A stretch of DNA of 29,575 nt from the NCBI GenBank assembly GCA_035500775.1, contig DATJWY010000098.1:1-29575 (forward strand), in the 5' to 3' direction. The notes under the pieces were generated by a model that saw only the letters and a list, made by a program, of their open reading frames with translations, was not told the origin of the DNA and did not search any database. Below are positions 25,098 to 29,575 of the stretch, in pieces (position 1 is the stretch's first letter; every line of letters begins with the position of its first letter). The translations under genes and the position numbers were made by a program. This DNA is from DATJWY01 sp035500775 (GTDB taxonomy: Bacteria > Pseudomonadota > Alphaproteobacteria > Acetobacterales > Acetobacteraceae).

Positions 25098-25207
25098 CTA
25101 GAGCGGTTTCACCGAGGCTGTCACCTCGGTCCTACGGTGTGAAACCGCTCTAGCCTTTGTTTTGGCAAACAGTTTTATCCGTCGAACCGAGTCCGGTTCG
25201 ACGGATA
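25098..25207. repeat. TAGAGC-type two-hairpin repeat upstream of lutB
   Basis: The outer arms CTAGAGCGGTTTCA (25098-25111) and TGAAACCGCTCTAG (25140-25153) pair perfectly and enclose a second hairpin ACCGAGG/CCTCGGT (25111-25117 with 25124-25130), so a cruciform is possible. After a 22-nt linker with TTTGTTTTGG comes a 14-bp stem TATCCGTCGAACCG/CGGTTCGACGGATA (25176-25189 with 25194-25207). It lies in the gap between DUF892 (-) and lutB (-), where it may end the DUF892 message. Confidence 0.88.
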
Positions 25208-25298
25208 CCGCTCCAAAGCACCACCCGTTCCGATGGAAACATCCGAACCGGTCGCGCCGTCCGGGCGGCCCGCCGGGCCGGGGGACCGCCGCCGCGTG

Positions 25299-25796
25299 TC
25301 AGGCCGCCTTCGCCTGCCTGCTCAGCGCCTCGTTCGCGATCTGGCCCAGGAGTTGCTCGGCGCGCTGCTCCTCGGCGAGCGACTCCCCAAGCAGGGTGAC
25401 GGCCTCGGTATGGCCAAGGGCCTTCGCCCAGGAAACCAGCGTGCCGTAACGGGACATCTGGTAATGCTCCACCGCCTGCGCGCACGACAGCAGACCAGCA
25501 TCGCGCACCGGGCCCTCGTCGAACTCCTCGACGATCTCCTCCGCTTCCTCGACGATGCCGTTGAGCGCCTCGCAGGTCACGCTGCGCGCTCGCTTGCCCA
25601 TCGATTCGAAGACTTTCTGCAACCGCTCGATCTGGGTCTGGGTCTCCTCCCGCTGCTGCTGCAGCGCCTGCTTGAGCTGATCATTGCCGGAGGCCTTCGC
25701 AATCCTGGGCAGCACCTTCAGGATATGCCGCTCGGCATAGTAGATATCCTGCAGAATATGCAGGAAAAGATCGTCCATTTTCTGCTTCTGAGCCAT
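25299..25796 (-). CDS. YciF-like ferritin-like protein (DUF892)
   Basis: A 165-residue four-helix protein of the DUF892/YciF family, dimeric ferritin-like proteins induced in general stress; their reaction is unknown. The ATG at 25796 (MAQKQKMDDLFLHIL) has a strong AGGAGGG site 6 nt upstream. The family start is clear: MDDLFLHILQDIYYAERHILKVLPRIAKASG, taken over residues 7-37. Helix 3 has VEHYQMSRYGTLVSWAKALG with the conserved His and Tyr, and the last helix has LAEEQRAEQLLGQIA. The Glu/His residues that would bind two metal ions in ferritin-like folds (E in YYAERH, E/H in VEHYQ, E in LAEEQ) are kept. The ORF can be extended upstream to 26081, but that part is arginine/proline-rich and not family-like. 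Confidence 0.92.
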   Translation of the reverse strand: MAQKQKMDDLFLHILQDIYYAERHILKVLPRIAKASGNDQLKQALQQQREETQTQIERLQKVFESMGKRARSVTCEALNGIVEEAEEIVEEFDEGPVRDAGLLSCAQAVEHYQMSRYGTLVSWAKALGHTEAVTLLGESLAEEQRAEQLLGQIANEALSRQAKAA

Positions 25797-26220
25797 CGTT
25801 TCCCTCCTGGTCAGAGCGCGCGTCGGATCACGCACGCTCTCGGCAAACACTCCGGGGATTTGTTCTGGCGAGAGTCCTTTCCCCGCTCGGCCGGGAACAC
25901 CCCTGACGCGGTTTCGCTCTCGTGTCGCGCGGCGCGTGTCCGCGCCACATGGAAAGAAAGCCGGGAGGGCCGTGCCGGTTGCGCCTTGTTCCGCCAGCGT
26001 GCGGAGACGGAGCGCGCCCGGCGGCGACGGAGCGCCCCGCGCCGGAGCGGGATCGGCAGCGGGAACAGGCGGGTCCCGCACGATCCGGTTGATGAAGCCG
26101 CTCGCCCATCAACAGGCCGGGGCGTTTTCATCGTGCGCGGCGGGGGCAAAAATGCTCTCTGCTTGGCCTTCGCCGCCATCGCCGGCACAACACGATGGCC
26201 GTTCTCCAGGATGATCGCCA
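25797..26220. other. 424-nt divergent gap between DUF892 and acyltransferase genes; no gene seen
   Basis: Open frames cover this gap on the minus strand, but their translations are Arg/Pro/Ala-rich with no family likeness, as expected of GC-rich noncoding DNA. The stretch must hold promoters for both divergent genes. I looked for the GGAAC-N17-CGTT type of general-stress promoter expected for a YciF-like gene and found no good match. There is no copy of either repeat family. Confidence 0.5.
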
Positions 26221-27420
26221 ATGCCTGATGCAATGACCGCGACCGAGCCGACGCCCCGATCCGGCCTCCGCAGGCGCTCGCTCGGCCTCGACATCGTGCG
26301 CTCGGCCGCGATCCTGATGGTGCTGCTCAGCCATTGCGGGGACATGTTCGACCTCTGGACGGGCACCTCCCCCTGGTTCTACCGCTCGGTGGCCGGCTTT
26401 TACGGCGTGGAGTTGTTCTTCGTCCTGAGCGGCTACCTGATCGGGCAATTGCTGCTCGACATCCTGGCGGAACCGCCGAGCCTGCGCGCGCTCGGCACCT
26501 TCCTGGTGCGACGCTGGATGCGCACCTTGCCGCTCTATTATCTCTGCCTCGCCGTGCTGGCCCTGATCTGGCCGCCGCGATTCTGGGAGGGAAACCACGC
26601 GGCGCTCTGGCACGACCTGCCGTGGTTCGCCGGGCTGGCCCAGAACCTGGCCTGGCCGATGGTGGATGAGTGGTTCGGCGTCACCTGGTCGCTGACGGTC
26701 GAGGAATGGTTCTACCTCCTCTTCTCCGTCTGCCTGCTCGCTTCCGCCGCCCTGCTCGGCCGGCGGCGGGCGTTCTGGCTCACGCTCGGGGCGTTCCTGC
26801 TCATCCCGGCGGCGCTGCGCTGGCTGGCGCCGCTCGACGCCGACATGGACAGTGCGATCCGCAAGATCGCCCTGTACCGGCTCGACGCGATCGGCTTCGG
26901 CGTGCTGTTGGCCTGGATGACGGCCCGCAAAATGCGGCTGCTGGAGTACAAACGCACCCTGCTGGCGGCCGGGCTTGGCCTGCTGGCCGCCTCCTGGCTC
27001 GGCGGAATGCACTGGCTGGAAACCCTGGCCGGACCGCGCCTCTGGCGCGTCCTGCTGTTCGATATCGCCTCGCTGTCCTTCGCCCTGTGCCTGCCGGCCG
27101 CCCGGGCGCTGGAGAGCGCGGGACGACTGATCTCCCGACCGTTCCAGGCGATCAGCGCCCAGTCTTACAGCCTTTATCTCATCCACCTCTCGGTGCTCGA
27201 AATGATGGGCGGCTACCGGATAACGCAGTCCCTGCCGGCAACCGCCCGCCTCTGCCTCGCCCTCAGCCTGATGTGGGGGCTCTCTTATCTCTCGTACCGC
27301 ACCATCGAGGCGCCGATCCTGCGCCTGCGGCCGCCCCAGGCGCGGGGCGCCGGGAATAAAAGGCCAGGGCTCCGCCCTGGACCCGCTGGGGCCTTGAGGC
27401 CCCAGACCCCCATTACCTAG
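26221..27420 (+). CDS. Membrane acyltransferase (acyltransferase 3 family) with repeat-encoded C-terminus
   Basis: A 399-residue integral membrane O-acyltransferase of the acyltransferase 3 (OafA/NodX-like) family, which acylates sugars or other envelope molecules. The start at 26221 has AGGAT 8 nt upstream. Family marks: RRRSLGLDIVRSAAILMVLLSHCGD, read over residues 17-41, with the R/H pair; GVELFFVLSGYLIG near 61-74; FLVRRWMRTLPLYYL near 95-109; and SLTVEEWFYLLFSVCLL near 159-175. About ten membrane spans are visible, ending with LSYLSYRTIEAPILRLR. From about residue 381 on, RPGLRPGPAGALRPQTP is the direct translation of repeat copy 7, and the TAG stop is in the repeat midpoint. The natural stop has apparently been replaced. 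The acceptor is unknown. Confidence 0.88.
   Translation: MPDAMTATEPTPRSGLRRRSLGLDIVRSAAILMVLLSHCGDMFDLWTGTSPWFYRSVAGFYGVELFFVLSGYLIGQLLLDILAEPPSLRALGTFLVRRWMRTLPLYYLCLAVLALIWPPRFWEGNHAALWHDLPWFAGLAQNLAWPMVDEWFGVTWSLTVEEWFYLLFSVCLLASAALLGRRRAFWLTLGAFLLIPAALRWLAPLDADMDSAIRKIALYRLDAIGFGVLLAWMTARKMRLLEYKRTLLAAGLGLLAASWLGGMHWLETLAGPRLWRVLLFDIASLSFALCLPAARALESAGRLISRPFQAISAQSYSLYLIHLSVLEMMGGYRITQSLPATARLCLALSLMWGLSYLSYRTIEAPILRLRPPQARGAGNKRPGLRPGPAGALRPQTPIT
27364..27418 (+). repeat. Half repeat unit (copy 7) inside the acyltransferase reading frame
   Basis: Type A CCAGGGC-TCC-GCCCTGG (27364-27380), ACCCG, type C CTGGGGCCTTGAGGCCCCAG (27386-27405), ACCCCC and ATTACCTAG. It is nearly base-for-base the same as the half unit at 20683-20730. 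This is the only copy in the window that lies within a coding sequence, and it is at the very end of that sequence. The unit breaks off at its midpoint; the B and A hairpins are missing. Confidence 0.88.
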
Positions 27421-27534
27421 TCGCCCGTGAAGAACGCTGATAGCGGCGGTGCGGGCGTGGATGGCGGCCAGGAAGTGCCGCATTGTTTACGGACGACTAA
27501 ATTTATCTTGGTTCACCTGATCTGGGGAAGATCT

Positions 27535-28044
27535 ATGCTATCGCATCTTGCCCTGGAAGAGGTCGCGGGACACCCCATGACTGAGAGCCTCACAGATAAA
27601 AAAGCGTTGGCAATGATCTGTGGACTGGCATTGGCGATATCGGGCGCTGTTGTAACAACCGCGGAAGCCGTAGAACCCGAAAAACAACCCATTTACGCGA
27701 ACATCGTAAACGGTTCGCTCTGCGGCACGAGCAGCGCAAACCAGTGCAAAGTCCCGGCTGGCCAGCGGCTGATCATTGAATATGTGTCGGGATTCGTTTT
27801 CGCGCCGGTGTCGTCGAGCCAGACCACCAGCGTGGCGATGACTGTCAACGATCCGGGCCTCGGTCTCACTGGGGCCGGTTTTCATGTATTTCCGGCAATC
27901 AAGGTCAACACGGCACCCCCAACGGATGTGTTCGCCTTTTCAGCGCCACTGAAGATGATGCTGCATCCCAACGCCACTTTTTGGTTCTCAAACGTGGCCG
28001 GGATTTCGGTTTCAGGCTACCTGGTGAAGTTCACCGGTCCCTGA
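27535..28044 (+). CDS. Putative secreted protein of unknown function
   Basis: I do not recognise a family. I take the ATG at 27535 (169 residues), which has GGGGAAGA 5 nt upstream; the ATG at 27577 (155 residues) is the alternative and gives a more usual signal peptide. The hydrophobic stretch ALAMICGLALAISGAVVTTA followed by EA|VEPEK looks like a Sec signal with cleavage after TTAEA. The mature part is about 125 residues, beta-rich in appearance, with two cysteines close together (LCGTSSANQC) that could form a disulfide. No membrane span or lipobox is seen. GC content is lower than in the neighbours. It lies between two repeat copies and next to an insertion sequence, so it may be acquired. 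Confidence 0.6.
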   Translation: MLSHLALEEVAGHPMTESLTDKKALAMICGLALAISGAVVTTAEAVEPEKQPIYANIVNGSLCGTSSANQCKVPAGQRLIIEYVSGFVFAPVSSSQTTSVAMTVNDPGLGLTGAGFHVFPAIKVNTAPPTDVFAFSAPLKMMLHPNATFWFSNVAGISVSGYLVKFTGP

Positions 28045-28066
28045 CTGTCCTCCGTCAGTGAAGCGG

Positions 28067-28172
28067 CGGGGCGCGGCCCCGCACCCCGCTGGGGGCCGCG
28101 CCCCCAGACCCGCACAAATTTGGAATCATTCATGAAAAGGGGTCTGGGGCCAACGGCCCCAGCGGGTCCAGG
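28067..28172. repeat. Double half repeat (copy 8), cut by the insertion sequence
   Basis: Type A variant CGGGG-CGCGG-CCCCG (28067-28081), ACCCCG region, type C variant CTGGGGGC-CGC-GCCCCCAG (28089-28107), then an AT-richer midpoint (28108-28143), type C in the other orientation CTGGGGCC-AAC-GGCCCCAG (28144-28162), and CGGGTCCAGG (28163-28172), the left arm of a type A hairpin. The order A-C-mid-C-A differs from the A-B-mid-C-A of full units. The last hairpin is cut at 28172, where the insertion sequence begins. Confidence 0.82.
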
Positions 28173-28192
28173 CAGGGGAATCGCGTGACTCA
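28173..28192. repeat. Left terminal inverted repeat of the insertion sequence
   Basis: Twenty bases beginning CAGGGGAATCG, with two mismatches to the right end. It lies directly after the broken arm of repeat copy 8 and two bases before the transposase stop codon at 28195. Confidence 0.8.
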
Positions 28193-28194
28193 CA

Positions 28195-29343
28195 CTATGC
28201 GTGACCTTTCATAACCTTTTCGAGATAGTCGGTGCTCCAGCCGGCCAGTTTTCTGCGGTTTTTGAAGCTTGTGATGGGCTTAGTCGCGTGGAGGCAGTTG
28301 AGCGCGATATGCCTGACGATGGCCATATTCTCGGGCGCGTTGTCGGTGCGCAGGCGAGCCAGGTCGTCGTGGAAGACGACGTCGAGTGTCCAGTGCAGGT
28401 TGTTTTCAATGCTCCAGTGCGCGCGCACGGCGCGGCCGAAGGTGACGGGATCGAGGCGGGTCGAGGCCACGTAGTAGTGGCGTTCGCAGTTGGTCTGGCC
28501 GTTGCGGGTGATGGTTCTTTCCACCATGCCGACCATGGCCACGCCGGGAAAGCGGATGCTGTCGGTCTCCGAGCGGGTCGGGTTGATCCACGCCACGTCG
28601 TAACAGACGACGTGGCGGCGGTGCTCATGCCGGCCATGGGACGTTTCGTCCGTCACCGCGGTGGGCAGGTCCAGGTCCGGGTCGGCGAACAGGGCCTCGG
28701 TCGCCTCGAACAGGGCCGGGCGGTTCGCCTTGAGCGCCAGCAGGTAATCCGCGCCGCGGTCGAGCACGGTCTGGGCGATCCTGGTGGTGGCGCCGCCGGC
28801 GTCGATGGTGACGAGGGCGCCCTGCAGGGCGAGGCGCTCCAGCAGCAGCGGAATGGTGGTGGCCTCATTGGCCTTGGCGGCGGTGGCCTGCTGGCCGATG
28901 ACCAGGCGTTGCCTGCTGGCCCAGGCGGAGAGGAGATGGAGCGGCTCGCAGCCCTGTTTACGGTTGTGGGTGCGGCGCGAGGTCTTGCCGTCGATGGCGA
29001 CGAGGTCGCGCTCCGGCGGGGCGGCATACTCGGCCCGCAGGCTCTCGACCCAGGTGGTGAAGCAGGTGCGGAAGGTGGCCGGGTCCAGCGCCGCCAGCAA
29101 GGCGCCCAGGGCGTCGTGGCTAGGGATGCCGTTCTTGTACGGAAAGAAGCGCCGCAGAACCTCGATATTCTGTTTGCCCCAGACGCAGATTTCAACAAAA
29201 TCATCGGCACCGGCGAGCGTCGCCGCCAACAAGAGCAGCAGGATTTCCGGCAGCGGATAAAGGACCTTGTTGGCTTGCCGGGGGTCCTTCAGCGCCGAAA
29301 AACACTCAATGATACCGCGTACCGGCTCCATGGTCGTCTCCAT
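28195..29343 (-). CDS. ISAs1-family DDE transposase
   Basis: A 382-residue intact transposase of the ISAs1 (H-repeat-associated) family. The N-terminal part has FSALKDPRQANKVLYPLPEILLL, spread over residues 15-37, the family's DNA-binding start. The catalytic triad fits Asp118 in VAIDGKTSRR, Asp181 in VTIDAGGATT (the family more often has IDAMG) and Glu313 in HWSIENNLHWTLDVVFHDD. The ATG at 29343 and a second ATG at 29331 are both possible starts; the second has GGAG 6 nt upstream and gives 378 residues. The frame is unbroken, so the element may still be active. It is transcribed toward the left end. Confidence 0.93.
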   Translation of the reverse strand: METTMEPVRGIIECFSALKDPRQANKVLYPLPEILLLLLAATLAGADDFVEICVWGKQNIEVLRRFFPYKNGIPSHDALGALLAALDPATFRTCFTTWVESLRAEYAAPPERDLVAIDGKTSRRTHNRKQGCEPLHLLSAWASRQRLVIGQQATAAKANEATTIPLLLERLALQGALVTIDAGGATTRIAQTVLDRGADYLLALKANRPALFEATEALFADPDLDLPTAVTDETSHGRHEHRRHVVCYDVAWINPTRSETDSIRFPGVAMVGMVERTITRNGQTNCERHYYVASTRLDPVTFGRAVRAHWSIENNLHWTLDVVFHDDLARLRTDNAPENMAIVRHIALNCLHATKPITSFKNRRKLAGWSTDYLEKVMKGHA

Positions 29344-29407
29344 CAAACGGGAGACATTTGAGAATCAGAGAAATAGCCGCACCGGAATCCCGCGACTCCT
29401 ACAAATT

Positions 29408-29427
29408 TGAGTCACCCGATTGCCCTG
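29408..29427. repeat. Right terminal inverted repeat of the insertion sequence
   Basis: On the + strand it reads TGAGTCACCCGATTGCCCTG, the partner of the left end. The transposase start lies about 65-80 nt inside, leaving room for a promoter. Confidence 0.8.
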
Positions 29428-29518
29428 CCCCTGGACCCGTCACGCGAAGGCGTGCCTGCGCACGACGGGGCCTTGAGGCCCCAGGCCCCCACAAGTAATG
29501 GATTCCACAGATACTGTG
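29428..29518 (-). repeat. Broken repeat unit (copy 9) at the right side of the insertion sequence
   Basis: CCCCTGGACCCG (29428-29439) is the right arm of a type A hairpin. A small foreign hairpin CACGC-GAAG-GCGTG (29441-29454) follows, then a type C core GGGGCCTTGAGGCCCC (29467-29482), CCCCC, a short midpoint, GGATTC, and CACAG-ATA-CTGTG (29506-29518) in the place where type B should stand. The rest, 29519-29575, shows no gene or repeat I can name. Confidence 0.75.
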
Positions 29519-29575
29519 TCTCCGGTCAAGCCGGTGGTTCAATGGCCCGCCGGAGCGACCGTCAAGAGTCCGGCT

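Larger units (their letters stand above)
28173..29427 (-). mobile_element. ISAs1-family insertion sequence
   Basis: About 1255 bp bounded by 20-bp imperfect inverted repeats: CAGGGGAATCGCGTGACTCA at the left (28173-28192) and CAGGGCAATCGGGTGACTCA read from the right end (29427-29408), with 18 of 20 identical. The single ORF between them is an intact ISAs1-type transposase. I see no direct repeat of 8-10 bp at the borders; the flanks are GTCCAGG and CCCCTGGAC, which are inverted copies of each other and belong to the type A hairpin of the host repeat. Confidence 0.88.

Noticed and set aside
25811..26233. A minus-strand frame of 140 codons in the DUF892-acyltransferase gap
   Set aside because: It starts LAIILENGHRVVPAMAAKAKQ but soon becomes Arg/Pro-rich, has no ribosome site I can see, and runs across the divergent promoter region.
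26128..27483. A 451-codon minus-strand frame opposite the acyltransferase
   Set aside because: Gln/Glu/Arg-rich low-complexity translation; the plus strand encodes an unmistakable membrane acyltransferase.
28201..29361. A plus-strand frame of 386 codons opposite the transposase
   Set aside because: Shadow of the transposase; the DDE motifs are all on the minus strand.
470..29518. CRISPR array as an explanation for the repeated hairpins
   Set aside because: The copies are dispersed over 29 kb between different genes, are not evenly spaced, and no cas gene is present.
29519..29575. GGTTCAATGGC near the right end as part of a tRNA
   Set aside because: No acceptor stem, D-arm or anticodon arm can be drawn around it.

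Overview
The window is GC-rich chromosomal DNA (roughly two thirds G+C by eye). It carries alphaproteobacterial-type housekeeping genes, TamA/TamB, an EcfG-world style YciF/DUF892 ferritin-like gene, and TAGAGC-type intergenic repeats. I infer a member of the Alphaproteobacteria, most likely Acetobacteraceae (Rhodospirillales). This rests on protein resemblance and repeat style only; no rRNA or tRNA gene is present to confirm it.

Layout. At 1-2920 (+) are the 3' end of ispG, then hisS and prfA (4-nt overlap). At 3113-5036 (+) are a DUF2252 protein and a stand-alone CinA C-terminal amidohydrolase (pncC). At 5367-8153 (+) is a strongly divergent phosphoenolpyruvate carboxylase. At 8319-15217 (-) are an OmpW-type outer-membrane protein and the tamA-tamB pair for outer-membrane assembly. 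At 15385-16434 (+) is a family-4 glycosyltransferase. At 16579-17439 (-) is a MOSC protein. At 17592-20543 (+) are a TerB/DnaJ protein, an AmpD-like muramoyl amidase and an iron-type alcohol dehydrogenase. At 20910-21422 (+) is a DUF1003 membrane protein. At 21547-25009 (-) are lutB, lutC, an Smr-domain protein and a SatP/YaaH acetate transporter, a C2/C3 organic-acid group. At 25299-25796 (-) is a YciF-like DUF892 protein. At 26221-27420 (+) is a membrane acyltransferase, then a small putative secreted protein (+), and an ISAs1-family insertion sequence (28173-29427).

The most unusual thing is not a gene. At nine places the gaps hold variants of one modular repeat made of three kinds of GC-rich hairpin in a fixed order around a short AT-rich midpoint. 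I call them A (CCAGGG...CCCTGG), B (CCAAAGG...CCTTTGG) and C (CTGGGGCC...GGCCCCAG). Complete units are about 110-120 bp with order A-B-mid-C-A. Other copies are half units broken at the midpoint, one unit has about 120 bp of AT-rich DNA at the midpoint, one copy is translated as the C-terminus of the acyltransferase, and the insertion sequence sits inside another. Three copies lie exactly between convergent genes, so they probably act as bidirectional transcription ends. A second, unrelated family begins TAGAGC and forms one or two long hairpins; in two cases its TAG is the stop codon of the gene before it (prfA and the TerB/DnaJ gene).

Limits: everything is read by eye from sequence. Protein families are assigned by recognised motifs, and start codons are chosen by ribosome-binding sites and family lengths. 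No searches or folding calculations were run.
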